Assembly (NCBI RefSeq): GCF_040187885.1
Contig: NZ_JBDPLH010000004.1
Location: 186,001-250,000, forward strand
DNA: 64,000 nucleotides
Origin: Roseateles_E cavernae
Lineage (GTDB): Bacteria > Pseudomonadota > Gammaproteobacteria > Burkholderiales > Burkholderiaceae_C
Reading direction: 5' to 3'
In this document: in pieces, positions 34,860 to 44,194 of the stretch
Layout of the letters: each line of letters opens with the position of its first letter
Numbering within the stretch: position 1 is the first letter of the stretch
Translations under genes and position numbers: made by a program
The notes under the pieces: model-generated
The model's database searches: none
The model's input: only the letters and a program-made list of their open reading frames with translations
What the model was told of the DNA's origin: nothing

Positions 34860-35936
34860 ATGCAGGAACAAGCTGTAAATCCCCCTAACGGGCCGACCGC
34901 ACCGGCATGGCTGCTGGAGCGTGACGTCAATCTGAAGCCCTATAACAGCTTCGGCCTGCCGGCTGTGGCCCGCCAACTGGTGCGCATCCGCTCGGAAGCC
35001 GATGTGCGCCGCGTGGTGGACCACCCCAGCCTGGGCCGCTCGCCCAAGTTCGTGCTGGGCGGCGGCAGCAATATGGTGCTGACGCGCGATATCGAGGCCG
35101 TGGTGCTGAAGATCGAGATTCCTGGTTTGCGCCTGCTGGAAGAACGGGATGATGCCTGGATTATCGAGGCTGGCGCCGGCGTGCCCTGGCATGAGCTGGT
35201 GCGCTGGTCGATCGAGCAGGGTTATCCGGGGCTGGAGAACCTGGCCCTGATCCCCGGCACGGTCGGCGCCGCGCCGGTCCAGAACATCGGCGCCTACGGC
35301 ATCGAGCTGAAGGATCGCTTCGACAGCCTGGATGCGGTGGACCTGGTGACCGGCCGGGCCGTGCATCTGCCGGCCTCGGTCTGCCGCTTCGGCTACCGCG
35401 ACAGCGTGTTCAAGCAAACCGGCTTTGGCGGCCTGGCCGGCAAAAGCGTCATCACCAAGGTCAGGCTGCGCTGCCCCAAGCCCTGGCAGCCGCATATCGA
35501 CTATCTGGATCTGCAGCGCAAGGTGGCCGAGACGGGCATCAGCGCGCCCAGCGCCCGCCAGATCTTCGACTGGGTCTGCGAGATTCGCAGCGCCAAGCTG
35601 CCCGACCCGGCCCGTATCGGCAATGCCGGCAGCTTCTTCAAGAACCCGGTGGTCAGCGAAGAGCAGTGCCGCGACATCATTGGCCGTGACCCCGGCATCG
35701 TCCACTACCCGATGCCCGACGGCACGGTGAAGCTGGCGGCCGGCTGGCTGATCGACGCCTGTGGCTGGAAGGGCAAGTCGGTCGGCGATGCGGCGGTCTA
35801 CGAGCGCCAGGCCCTGGTGCTGGTCAATCGCGGCCAGGCGCGCGGGGCCGAGGTCGTGACGCTGGCGCGCGCGATCCAGGAGAGCGTTTACGGCCGCTTC
35901 GGCATCCGGCTGGAGCCGGAGCCCATCCTGCTTTGA
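34860..35936 (+). CDS. murB: UDP-N-acetylenolpyruvoylglucosamine reductase
   Basis: 358 residues, type I MurB. The FAD-binding block FVLGGGSNMVLT (64-75), IPGTVGAAPVQNIGAYG (131-147) and CRFGYRDSVFK (175-185, catalytic Arg180) are present. The proton-donor serine is Ser258 in GNAGSFFKNPV, and the C-terminal LEPEPILL carries the catalytic glutamate. It makes UDP-MurNAc for peptidoglycan. An N-terminal extension of about 20 residues (VNPPNGPTAPAW) precedes the usual start. It converges with the hybrid kinase gene with a single base between stops. Confidence 0.97.
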   Translation: MQEQAVNPPNGPTAPAWLLERDVNLKPYNSFGLPAVARQLVRIRSEADVRRVVDHPSLGRSPKFVLGGGSNMVLTRDIEAVVLKIEIPGLRLLEERDDAWIIEAGAGVPWHELVRWSIEQGYPGLENLALIPGTVGAAPVQNIGAYGIELKDRFDSLDAVDLVTGRAVHLPASVCRFGYRDSVFKQTGFGGLAGKSVITKVRLRCPKPWQPHIDYLDLQRKVAETGISAPSARQIFDWVCEIRSAKLPDPARIGNAGSFFKNPVVSEEQCRDIIGRDPGIVHYPMPDGTVKLAAGWLIDACGWKGKSVGDAAVYERQALVLVNRGQARGAEVVTLARAIQESVYGRFGIRLEPEPILL

Positions 35937-35937
35937 T

Positions 35938-38124
35938 TCAGCCCAGGCCGCGCCGGGCACACAGCTCGGCGCTTCGCTGCATGGCGCTCAGCAGGGCCTG
36001 AACCGCCCTCTGCAAGGCCGGTGCATCGGCACTGCCTGACTTGGCCAGCAGCTCCAGCTCGCGCGCGGCCGCAGTCACGCTGATCAGGCCCAGGCTGGCG
36101 CTGGCGCCCTTCAAGGCATGGGCCTCGGCGCGCAGCAGGGCGGCGTCCGCGCCGGCGGCCTGCAGGCGCTGCAGGCTGGCCGGTACTCCGCGCACAAAGG
36201 TCTGGTAGAGCGGCGCGATCTTGGTTGGCGGCAGGCTGCGGCGCAGCTCCAGCAGCACGCTGTCATCGAAACCGGTGTCCGGCAGCGCCGGCGCCGTCGG
36301 CAGCGCACGCGCCTCCTCATCGAGCAGGGCGGCCAGTGCGGCGATGCCGACCGGCTTGGCCAGGAAGCCATCCATGCCGGCCTGCAGCGCGCGCTCGCGC
36401 GACTCCTCGAAGGCATCGGCCGACAGCGCGATGATGCGGGTGCGCGACTTCGGCCCGGGCAGCTCGCGCATCGCCTGGGCGGCCTGGTAGCCGTCCATCA
36501 TCGGCATGTGCAGGTCCATCAGCACCAGGTCGAAGTCGGCGGCCTTGAGCTGCTGCAGCGCATCGAAGCCGTTCTCGCAGAACACCGCCGCGTGCCCCAG
36601 CCGCTCCAGCACCGCTTCGAGGAAGCTGCGGTTGGTCAGGTGGTCCTCGGCGACCAGGATGCGCAGCCGTCGTGCCGGCGCGGCCATGGCGGCCGGGGGC
36701 GGCGAGGGTGCTTCGGCCGCTGCCGGGCAGGGCGGCAGCGGCAGCCGGGCCGTGAACACCGATCCGCGGCCGGGTTCGCTGCGTACCTCGATATCGCCGC
36801 CCATGGCCCGGGCCAGATTGCGCGAGATCTCCAGGCCGAGGCCGGTGCCGCCGAAGCGGCGCGAGCGCGTCTGATCGCCCTGGCTGAAGCGCTGGAACAG
36901 CTTGGCCTGGGTGGCGGCGTCCATGCCCAGGCCGGTATCGCTGACCTCGAACACCAGGGCCTCGGTCGTGCTGCTGACGCGCAGGCCCACCCGACCCCGC
37001 TCGGAGAACTTGATCGCATTGCTGAGCAGGTTCAACAGGATCTGGCGCAGCCGCGTCGGGTCGGCGCTGACCCAGGCCGGCACCTCGGCGTCCAGGCGCA
37101 GGCTCAGATCCAGCCCCTTCGCGCTGGCCTGCGGCCACAGCAGTTCCTCCAGCTCCTGCACCAGCCGGGCCGGCTGCATCGCTTCGGGCTGTATCGTGAT
37201 GCCGCCGGCCTCCATCTTCGAGACATCGAGCACGTCGTTGAGGATGGCCAGCAGATGGCGGGCCGATTCGTGGGCGGCCTGCAGCTGCTCGCGCTGGGCA
37301 GGCTGCAGCTGGCCGTCCTGCAGCAGGCTCAGCATGCCCATGAGCCCATGCATCGGCGTGCGCAGCTCATGGCTCATATTGGCCAGGAAGATGCTCTTGG
37401 CGCGGCTGCCGGCCTCGGCCTCCTGGCGCGCCTGGCGCAGGGTCTCGGCCAGCGCTTCCTGCTCCCGGCCATGGCGGTCCAGGCTGCGGAACTGGCGGAT
37501 CACGATCAGGGCCACGCCCAGCGACAGCAGGCATTGCAGCGCGGTCAGCCACAGGCTCAGGCTGCTTTGCGAGCGCACCATCTCATGGCGGCCGCTGACC
37601 TGGTTGGCCACATGGTGGGAGGCCGTCAGCGACAGCTCGCGGATCGCATCGGCCAGGCCGTCCATGCGATCAAGCAGGGCCTGCATGGTCGGCGACTGCT
37701 GCTGGATCAGCGCCGCGTCCAGCGGCAGCGCGTCGGCCCATTGCACAAAGGCCTTGGTGCGCTCCAAGGTGCGCTGGTAGTCGGGGTTGGCGCTGAGCAC
37801 CTTGGCCGCGTACTCGCCCTCGATCAGGCTGAGCCGGCTGACGAAGATCTCGTAGCGCTGCGCCGCCTGCTCGGCCGCCTCGGGGCTGCGGTCCTGCCGC
37901 GCCTGGGTCAGCGCCAGGCGCAGCTTCAGGTACTCGACCTCGAACTGAAACAGGCTCCAGACCAGATAGTCGCCCTGGTAGCGGCTGGTGGTGTTGAGCA
38001 GCTCGAACTGGCGCGACTGCAGCAAGCCGACGGCGCCGAAGGCCATCACCAGCAGCACACCCATCGAGGCCAGCAGCAGGCGCAGCCGGCGCTGCCTGCT
38101 CGGGACGGTGGCGGCCGCGCTCAA
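35938..38124 (-). CDS. Hybrid sensor histidine kinase with receiver and HPt domains
   Basis: 728 residues in the TorS/BarA layout. Helix 1 (about 13-31) and helix 2 (about 187-207) enclose a periplasmic helical domain of some 155 residues. Then come HisKA (MSHELRTPMHGLMGM), the ATPase domain (NLLSNAIKFSERG, DTGLGM, GGTGLGLEISRNLA), a receiver (phosphoacceptor Asp in LVLMDLHMPMMDG, LAKPVG) and a C-terminal HPt domain with the histidine in AHALKGASASLG. The start is TTG at 38124, overlapping the TGA stop of the upstream molybdopterin-fold gene (TTGA); the next ATG is inside helix 1. The tight coupling suggests that the small secreted protein works with this sensor. The final response regulator is not nearby. 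Confidence 0.92.
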   Translation of the reverse strand: MSAAATVPSRQRRLRLLLASMGVLLVMAFGAVGLLQSRQFELLNTTSRYQGDYLVWSLFQFEVEYLKLRLALTQARQDRSPEAAEQAAQRYEIFVSRLSLIEGEYAAKVLSANPDYQRTLERTKAFVQWADALPLDAALIQQQSPTMQALLDRMDGLADAIRELSLTASHHVANQVSGRHEMVRSQSSLSLWLTALQCLLSLGVALIVIRQFRSLDRHGREQEALAETLRQARQEAEAGSRAKSIFLANMSHELRTPMHGLMGMLSLLQDGQLQPAQREQLQAAHESARHLLAILNDVLDVSKMEAGGITIQPEAMQPARLVQELEELLWPQASAKGLDLSLRLDAEVPAWVSADPTRLRQILLNLLSNAIKFSERGRVGLRVSSTTEALVFEVSDTGLGMDAATQAKLFQRFSQGDQTRSRRFGGTGLGLEISRNLARAMGGDIEVRSEPGRGSVFTARLPLPPCPAAAEAPSPPPAAMAAPARRLRILVAEDHLTNRSFLEAVLERLGHAAVFCENGFDALQQLKAADFDLVLMDLHMPMMDGYQAAQAMRELPGPKSRTRIIALSADAFEESRERALQAGMDGFLAKPVGIAALAALLDEEARALPTAPALPDTGFDDSVLLELRRSLPPTKIAPLYQTFVRGVPASLQRLQAAGADAALLRAEAHALKGASASLGLISVTAAARELELLAKSGSADAPALQRAVQALLSAMQRSAELCARRGLG

Positions 38125-38630
38125 CGGATTTCCAGCGCCTTGAGTTGCCAGGCGCAGCGGGCGTAGTAAATGCTCGTGCGCAAGCGGGGATCGCTGTCGA
38201 AGGGGTAGATGATGAACAGCGGGCCCTTGTCGCGCAGCGGCATCGGCCGGTCGTCCATCTGCAGTGCCAGCATCACATCATGCAGCCTGACGTCGTCCAT
38301 CGGGATCGTCACCTTGTAGTCATTGATGGCGATGGCCTCGATGCTCTGGCCCTGGGCCCCGGCGGCGGCCAGCACCTCGCGCAGCAGCGGGCCGCTGAAC
38401 TTGCGCGGGCCGGCGTACCAGGGCGTCTTCTGCGTCAGGCTGTGCTGCGGAAAACCCTGCAGCCGTTTCATGTCGAACAGCGCACGCCCGTCCCGGTCGG
38501 GGCGGCCAAGCTTGCCGCCTATGCTCAGCAGCACCTTGTCCTCGGTGCTGGACTGGGCGGCGCCGGCGAATGCCGCAGCGGCGGCGCTACACAGCCAGTC
38601 GCGACGGTTCACGGTGATGGGGCAAGACAT
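38121..38630 (-). CDS. Small secreted molybdopterin-binding-fold protein (likely sensor partner)
   Basis: 169 residues. The N-terminus TVNRRDWLCSAAAAAFAGAAQ has twin arginines and a hydrophobic stretch, so export (possibly by Tat) is likely. The body resembles the oxidoreductase molybdopterin-binding domain of small, sulfite-oxidase-related proteins: FSGPLLREVLAAAGA, INDYKVTIPMDD, and KGPLFIIYPFDSD. The mature protein has one cysteine, near the C-terminus (YYARCAWQLKALEIR), and none at the central position where sulfite-oxidase-type enzymes bind molybdenum. A purely binding role is therefore plausible. It overlaps the hybrid kinase start (TTGA). Proteins of this type are often encoded next to signalling proteins, so it may present a ligand to the kinase. 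Confidence 0.75.
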   Translation of the reverse strand: MSCPITVNRRDWLCSAAAAAFAGAAQSSTEDKVLLSIGGKLGRPDRDGRALFDMKRLQGFPQHSLTQKTPWYAGPRKFSGPLLREVLAAAGAQGQSIEAIAINDYKVTIPMDDVRLHDVMLALQMDDRPMPLRDKGPLFIIYPFDSDPRLRTSIYYARCAWQLKALEIR

Positions 38631-38858
38631 GGCACTCCAGTGCAGATCGGTGCAGATGTGGCGCCCGTGCGAGTCCGGGCCATGGTTGTTGCGCTTCATA
38701 GGCGTTGCCCGGCATTCTATTGATGCGCGGTGGCCGCGCCTGTTGGCACCCCCGCGAGTGGATGTGCCGCACATCAGCGGCGGGCTTGTCGCTCCGGTGA
38801 CAAGCCCGCCGCCCCTGGCGCGACAAGATGCGGTCGACCCGCCGATGGAGACTTCCCG

Positions 38859-40556
38859 ATGACAGCCGCCGATCCGCCCGCGCCCCACACCCGCCAGCAT
38901 CTGTCATGGCCCCGGCGCCTGCCCCGCCGGCTGGAGATTCCCCGGACCTCGCTCTGGTTCAATCTGGAGGTGGCGGCGACCCGCTACCCCGACAAGGCCG
39001 CGACCCTCTTCTGCGGTCGTTCAATGACTTATGCGGAACTCAGATGCCAAGCCGAGGCGCTGGCCGGCTGGCTGCAGGCCCAGGGTGTGGGCAAGGGCGA
39101 CCGCGTCGCGCTGTTCATGCAGAACTGCCCGCAGTTCCTGATCGCGTTCTACGCGATCAACCGCGCCGATGCGGTGGTCGTGCCGGTCAATCCGATGAAC
39201 CGGGCCGAGGAGTTCGGCCACTACATCAGCGATCCCGAGACCCGGGTCGTGATCTGCAGCGCCGATCTGGCTGCCGTGGTCGATGCGGCCAACGCCGCCT
39301 TGCCGCCGGCCAAGCGTCTGCAGGCCCTGCTGGTGACCCGCTATGCCGAGGCCCTGCCCGAGGCCGGTGTCGATGCGGCGCTGGCCCCGGCCCTGCAGCA
39401 ATGGCTGATGGCCGACCCGACCCTGCCTGCCGGCGCGGCGCGCTGGACCGAGGCGCTGGCGGCCGGCCTGGTGCCGGGGCCGCACAGCGCCGGCCCCGAC
39501 GACCTGGCCCTGCTGCCCTACACCTCGGGCACGACCGGCCTGCCCAAGGGCTGCATGCACAGCAACCGCACGCTGATGGCCAATGCCTGCGGCGGCGGGC
39601 TCTGGGGCTATGCCTCGCCCGAGTCGGTCGGCCTGGCCGTGGTGCCGATGTTCCACATCACCGGCCTGCTGTACGGTGTGCTGGGCCCGATCTACCACGG
39701 CATGAGCCTGGTGATCATGCCGCGCTGGGACCGCGAACTGGCCGGGCAGCTGATCTCGCGCCACAAGGTCACGCACTGGACCTGCATCCCGACCATGATC
39801 ATCGACCTGTTCGGCAGCCCCAACTACCAGAGCTTCGATCTCACCAGCCTGGTCTATCTGAGCGGCGGCGGCGCCGCGATGCCGCAGGCCGTGGCCGAGC
39901 GGTTGCGCACCGAGTTCGGCCTGACCTTTGCCGAAGGCTATGGCCTGACCGAGACCGCCGCACCCACCCATGCCAACCCGCCCGAGCGGGCCAAGCTGCA
40001 ATGCCTGGGCATCCCGATCTTCGGGGTCGACTCGCGGGTGGTGGATCCGGTGACCTTGGCGGAGATGCCTCTCGGCGAGGTCGGCGAGATCATCAGCCAC
40101 GGGCCCATGGTGTTCAAGGGCTACTGGCGCCAGCCCGAGGCGACGGCGGCGGCCTTTGTCGAGATCGACGGCAAGCGCTTCTTTCGCACCGGCGATCTGG
40201 GCCGCATGGACGAGGAGGGCTACTTCTTCATCACCGACCGGCTCAAGCGCATGATCAACGCCAGCGGCTACAAGGTCTGGCCCTCCGAGGTCGAGATGCT
40301 GCTCTACAAGCACCCGGCCGTGCAGGAGGCCTGCATCATCGGGGCCCGCGACGCCTACCGCGGCGAGACCGTCAAGGCCGTGGTGGTGCTGCGCGCCGAC
40401 GCCGAGGCCATCACGGCCGAGGACCTCATCGGCTGGGCGCGCGAGCATATGGCGGCCTACAAGGTGCCGCGCCTGGTCGAGTTCGTCGCTAGCCTGCCCA
40501 AGTCCGGCTCGGGCAAGGTGATGTGGCGGCTGCTGCAGGAGAAGGAACGGGCCTGA
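38859..40556 (+). CDS. AMP-binding acyl-CoA synthetase (fatty-acid/aromatic acid CoA ligase type)
   Basis: 565 residues. The ATG at 38859 has GGAG nine bases upstream. ANL-superfamily motifs are present: the P-loop-like LPYTSGTTGLPKGCMHSN, the adenylate-binding YGLTETAA, GRMDEEGYFFITDRLKRM and the C-terminal lysine region PKSGSGKVMWR. It would activate a carboxylic acid with ATP and CoA. The overall pattern is closest to medium/long-chain acyl-CoA ligases; the acid is not known. It is divergent from the molybdopterin-fold gene and convergent with the GNAT-DUF924 gene 6 bases beyond its stop. Confidence 0.9.
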   Translation: MTAADPPAPHTRQHLSWPRRLPRRLEIPRTSLWFNLEVAATRYPDKAATLFCGRSMTYAELRCQAEALAGWLQAQGVGKGDRVALFMQNCPQFLIAFYAINRADAVVVPVNPMNRAEEFGHYISDPETRVVICSADLAAVVDAANAALPPAKRLQALLVTRYAEALPEAGVDAALAPALQQWLMADPTLPAGAARWTEALAAGLVPGPHSAGPDDLALLPYTSGTTGLPKGCMHSNRTLMANACGGGLWGYASPESVGLAVVPMFHITGLLYGVLGPIYHGMSLVIMPRWDRELAGQLISRHKVTHWTCIPTMIIDLFGSPNYQSFDLTSLVYLSGGGAAMPQAVAERLRTEFGLTFAEGYGLTETAAPTHANPPERAKLQCLGIPIFGVDSRVVDPVTLAEMPLGEVGEIISHGPMVFKGYWRQPEATAAAFVEIDGKRFFRTGDLGRMDEEGYFFITDRLKRMINASGYKVWPSEVEMLLYKHPAVQEACIIGARDAYRGETVKAVVVLRADAEAITAEDLIGWAREHMAAYKVPRLVEFVASLPKSGSGKVMWRLLQEKERA

Positions 40557-40562
40557 GCGGAC

Positions 40563-41417
40563 TCAGAAACCGGCACCGGGCTGGGCCAGATAGTCCTGCT
40601 CGGCGGCGGTGCTGCTGCGGCCCAGCGCCGCATTGCGATGCGGGAAACGGCCGAAGCGCGCGATGACGTCCAGATGGCGCCGCGCATAGTCCAACGCGCC
40701 GGCCAGGCGGGCATCGTCGGCCGCCAAGGCCTCGAACTCGCGCACGCAGCGCTGCTGCAGGGCCAGGTCCTCGGCATGTTCCAGCGGCATCAGCACGAAC
40801 CAGCGCTGCAGGCTGCTCAGGCGGGCATAGGCCGGGCTGTCCAGCAGGCCCAGGGCCTGCTGCAGCGCCAACGCATCGCCGGCAAAGGCGGCGGCCTGGC
40901 CCCGGAAGGCATTGCGGCTGAACTGGTCCAGCACCAAGATCAGGGCCAGCCGGCCCAGCGGCGTCGCGCGCCAGTGGCTCAGCCCGCCTTGCTGCGCGGC
41001 CTGCAGCGTCGCGCCGAAGCGCTGGACGATCTCGGTATCGAAGACCTCGTTCTTCTGGAACCAGACGCTGCGGACCTGGCCCTCCTCGGCCGAGCCGAGC
41101 GGGCCGAACCAGAAGTTCAAGACCGCCTGCACGGCGGCCGGCTCGCACAGCCGCTGCCACTGCGGATGCCGGGCCAGATAGGTCTGCACATAGCTGCAGG
41201 CCGGCACCAGCTGCAGGCCTTGCGGCGCCAGCCAGGCCAGCACATGGGCCACCATCTGGCCGGCCAGGCCGCGGCCGCGCAGTGCCGCATCGGTGCCGGT
41301 GTGCGTGATGATCAGCCGCTCACCCTCGCGCAGATAGTCGACTTCGCAGCTCAGCCCGTCGACCCGGGCTTCGAAGCGCTGGGCGGGCTCGTTGTGTCGA
41401 ATGTCCAGCGTGTTCAT
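40563..41417 (-). CDS. GNAT-like (YjdJ type) domain fused to DUF924
   Basis: 284 residues made of two parts. Residues 1-95 match the small GCN5-related YjdJ-type acetyltransferase pattern (FEARVDGLSCEVDYLREGERLIITHT, then RGRGLAGQMVAHVLAWLA). Residues about 98-284 are DUF924: VLNFWFGPLGS, RSVWFQKNEVFDTEI, LILVLDQFSRNAFRGQ, FVLMPLEHAEDL and RFGRFPHRNAALGR. The two are usually separate proteins. DUF924 is an alpha-helical TPR-like family of unknown function. The start codon shares a base with the stop of the peptidase gene (TGATG), so expression is coupled to it. The acetyl acceptor is unknown. Confidence 0.85.
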   Translation of the reverse strand: MNTLDIRHNEPAQRFEARVDGLSCEVDYLREGERLIITHTGTDAALRGRGLAGQMVAHVLAWLAPQGLQLVPACSYVQTYLARHPQWQRLCEPAAVQAVLNFWFGPLGSAEEGQVRSVWFQKNEVFDTEIVQRFGATLQAAQQGGLSHWRATPLGRLALILVLDQFSRNAFRGQAAAFAGDALALQQALGLLDSPAYARLSSLQRWFVLMPLEHAEDLALQQRCVREFEALAADDARLAGALDYARRHLDVIARFGRFPHRNAALGRSSTAAEQDYLAQPGAGF

Positions 41418-43513
41418 CAGCGCCCCAATTGCTGCCACAGATAGCTGTATTCCAGCGCCTGCAAGGTGGCACGCTGCTCGTTGTCGGCCGCGCCGCCGTG
41501 GCCGCCCTCGATGTTCTCGTAGTACAGCAGCTCATGGCCCTGGGCCTGCATCAGCGCGGCCATCTTGCGCGCATGGCCGGGGTGGACGCGGTCATCGCGG
41601 GTCGAGGTGGTGAACAAGACCTTGGGGTATTTCGTGCTCGGCTTGACGTTCTGGTAGGGGCTGTACTTCGAGATGAAGGCCCACTCGGCCGCATCGTCCG
41701 GGTTGCCGTACTCGGCCATCCAGGAGGCGCCGGCCAGCAGCGTGTGGTAGCGGCGCATGTCCAGCAGCGGCACCTGGCAGACCACCGCATTGAACAGCTC
41801 GGGGCGCTGCACAAACGTGGCACCGACCAGCAGGCCGCCATTGCTGCCGCCCATGATGCCCAGATGGCGCGGGCTGCTGATCTTGCGTGCGATCAGGTCC
41901 TCGGCCACCGCGATGAAATCGTCGTAGCTGCGCTGCTTGTTGGCCTTGGTGGCGGCCTGGTGCCAGGTCGGGCCGAACTCACCGCCGCCGCGGATATTGG
42001 CCAGCACCAGCACGCCGCCCTTGCCGTACCAGGCGCGGCCGAAGCCGCCCGAGTACCAGGGCTGCATAGACACCTCGAAGCCGCCGTAGCCGTAAAGCAG
42101 GGTCGGGTTCTTGCCGTCGGCGGTGGCACCGGCCGGCCAGATCACGAAGTAGGGCACTTCGGTGCCGTCGCGGCTCTTGGCGAAGAACTGCTCGGCCCGC
42201 ATGCCCTCGGACTTGAACTTGGGCTCGCGGCTCTTCAGGGCCTCGCGCGCATCGCTGCCGGCCCGGGCCAGGAACAGGGTGTCGGGGGTCAGGAAGTCGG
42301 CGTAGTTCAGCAGGTAGCGGTCGCCCAGTTCGTCCCTGGGCAGCTCGCTGTCGTAGAGGCTGGCCAGGCTCAGCGTGCCGGGGAAGGGCGCCTGCACGGG
42401 GCGGTGCTTGGGCAGCTCGCCGGAAAAGTCCCATTCCTCCAACCGGCTGGCCACCTGGTCCGAGATGTTCAGGATCAGGTGCGAGCGGGTCAGGCTGTAG
42501 CCGGCCAGCGAGCGCGTCGGGGTCGGCGTGAACAGGGTCTGGAAGCGCCGCTCGCCGCGCAGATAGGCGGCCGCGTCGGTCAGCAGCAGTGCGCCGGCCG
42601 GGTAGGTCTGGCCGCCAACGGTCCAGTCGCTGCGCAGGCTCAGGATCAGGCGCTCGCCCCAGAACTGCTCCTGCACATCGCTGGGCAGGTCCAGCGCGAG
42701 CAGCTTGTCCTCGCGCTGCAGCAGGAAGCTGCGCTGGTTGTAGAAATCCAGCGCGCGGGTGAACAGGGTGCGGGGATGGCCCGGCGTCTGGTCGACATTG
42801 ACCGACACCGCCACATCCTTGGCCACGCCCTCGAACACGGTCCTGGCCTCGCTCAGCGGCGTGCCGCGCTGCCAGCGCTTGATGATGCGCACATAGCCCG
42901 AGTCGGTCAGCGAGCCGGGGCCGAAGTCGGTGCCGACGTAAATCGTGTCGGCATCGATCCACTCGACCTGGCTCTTGGCCTCGGGCAGCGTGAAGCCGCC
43001 GGCCACGAAACGCTTGTCGACCAGATCGAATTCGCGCACCACACGGGCATCGGCGCCGCCGCGCGACAGCGACAGCAGGCAGCGCCGGTAGTCGGGCGCC
43101 AGGCAGCTGGCGCCGGCAAACACCCAGCTCTCGCCCTCGGCCTGGCCCAGTGCGTCGAGGTCCAGCACGGTCTCCCACTGGGGCTCGGGCTTGCGGTACT
43201 CGGCCAGGCTGGTGCGGCGCCACAGGCCGCGCTTGTGCTGCTCGTCCTGCCAGAGGTTGTAGAGCCAGTCGCCCTTGCGGCTGACGAAGGGGATGCGGTC
43301 CTTGGCGTTCAGCACATCGAGCAGATCGCGGCGGATGCCGGCGTACTCGGGGCGCGCCTGCAGCGTCTTCAGGCTCTGGGCATTGCGCTCGCGCACCCAG
43401 GCCAGCGCGCGCTCGCCCTGCACCTCTTCAAGCCATTGATAGGGGTCCGTGTCTTGAGCCATGGTGTGCAAGGAAGTCAGAACAAGCCCGCAGGCTAACA
43501 GCAGTGCCTTCAT
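41417..43513 (-). CDS. Secreted prolyl oligopeptidase family (S9) serine peptidase
   Basis: 698 residues from the ATG at 43513. A signal peptide (KALLLACGLVLTSLHTMAQ) indicates export. The first 380 or so residues form the beta-propeller cap, starting DPYQWLEEVQGERALAWV, the family hallmark. The C-terminal alpha/beta hydrolase domain has the catalytic serine in GGSNGG, the aspartate in TRDDRVHPGH and the histidine in IEGGHGG. It cleaves short peptides, typically after proline, in the periplasm. It overlaps YaeQ by four bases (ATGA) and the GNAT-DUF924 gene by one, so three genes form one unit. Confidence 0.93.
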   Translation of the reverse strand: MKALLLACGLVLTSLHTMAQDTDPYQWLEEVQGERALAWVRERNAQSLKTLQARPEYAGIRRDLLDVLNAKDRIPFVSRKGDWLYNLWQDEQHKRGLWRRTSLAEYRKPEPQWETVLDLDALGQAEGESWVFAGASCLAPDYRRCLLSLSRGGADARVVREFDLVDKRFVAGGFTLPEAKSQVEWIDADTIYVGTDFGPGSLTDSGYVRIIKRWQRGTPLSEARTVFEGVAKDVAVSVNVDQTPGHPRTLFTRALDFYNQRSFLLQREDKLLALDLPSDVQEQFWGERLILSLRSDWTVGGQTYPAGALLLTDAAAYLRGERRFQTLFTPTPTRSLAGYSLTRSHLILNISDQVASRLEEWDFSGELPKHRPVQAPFPGTLSLASLYDSELPRDELGDRYLLNYADFLTPDTLFLARAGSDAREALKSREPKFKSEGMRAEQFFAKSRDGTEVPYFVIWPAGATADGKNPTLLYGYGGFEVSMQPWYSGGFGRAWYGKGGVLVLANIRGGGEFGPTWHQAATKANKQRSYDDFIAVAEDLIARKISSPRHLGIMGGSNGGLLVGATFVQRPELFNAVVCQVPLLDMRRYHTLLAGASWMAEYGNPDDAAEWAFISKYSPYQNVKPSTKYPKVLFTTSTRDDRVHPGHARKMAALMQAQGHELLYYENIEGGHGGAADNEQRATLQALEYSYLWQQLGR

Positions 43514-44070
43514 TCGGTGGCCACCTTCAAGGCGATCGGCGTGATCTCGACCGAGGCCTGCGCGGTCGAGACATAGATGCCGCCGTCCTGCACGCTGACC
43601 TGCAGCTGCATGCTGCGCTCGGCCAGCCGGGCCAGGGCCTGCGACTGTTCGTAGGGGATCTGCCAGACCGACAGGCGCGGCGCGCGCGTCAGCTTGGTCT
43701 CGATGCCGGCCCACCAGACCGGCGTGCTGCTGGCAAAGCCGATTACCGTGACCCTGTTCGCCTTGCCATGGGCCTTCATCAGGCGGCGGTCATCGGGCTG
43801 GCCCAGGTCGATCCAGTGCAGGACCTCGCCGGTCAGGCTGAGCTGCCAGAGGTCGGGTTCATCGACATCGGACAGGCCCTTGGTGAACTCGAGCCGGCCG
43901 TTCAGATCATCGGCCGGCGTGTGCAGCGCGAACGCCAGCACGCGGATCATCATGCGCTCGTCGGTCTCCGAAGGATGGCGCGCAATCGTCAGGTTGTGGT
44001 CGCCGTAGACATGGCGGTCCATGTCGGCGATCTGCACAAGAGCTTTGTGAATGGTGGCTTTGAGCGCCAT
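43510..44070 (-). CDS. YaeQ family protein
   Basis: 186 residues, the usual YaeQ length. It starts MALKATIHKALVQIADMDRH and contains LTIARHPSETDERMMIRVLAFAL, LWQLSLTGEVLHWIDLGQPDD and the C-terminal region of the family. YaeQ has a nuclease-like (PD-(D/E)XK-related) fold in structural work, but its role is not settled; an effect on RfaH-dependent expression was reported for E. coli. It is the first gene of the three-gene minus-strand unit and is divergent from the coiled-coil protein gene. Confidence 0.93.
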   Translation of the reverse strand: MALKATIHKALVQIADMDRHVYGDHNLTIARHPSETDERMMIRVLAFALHTPADDLNGRLEFTKGLSDVDEPDLWQLSLTGEVLHWIDLGQPDDRRLMKAHGKANRVTVIGFASSTPVWWAGIETKLTRAPRLSVWQIPYEQSQALARLAERSMQLQVSVQDGGIYVSTAQASVEITPIALKVATE

Positions 44071-44194
44071 ATCGGGAGTCTCGGGAGCGGCAAAGCGGCG
44101 GATTATCGGGCTTGTTGCCCAGCATGGCATGATGCCGCCCTGGCGCCGCCGAGCCGGTGCCGCTGTGTTCACCCCCGCGCTGAAGAGTCCTGCC

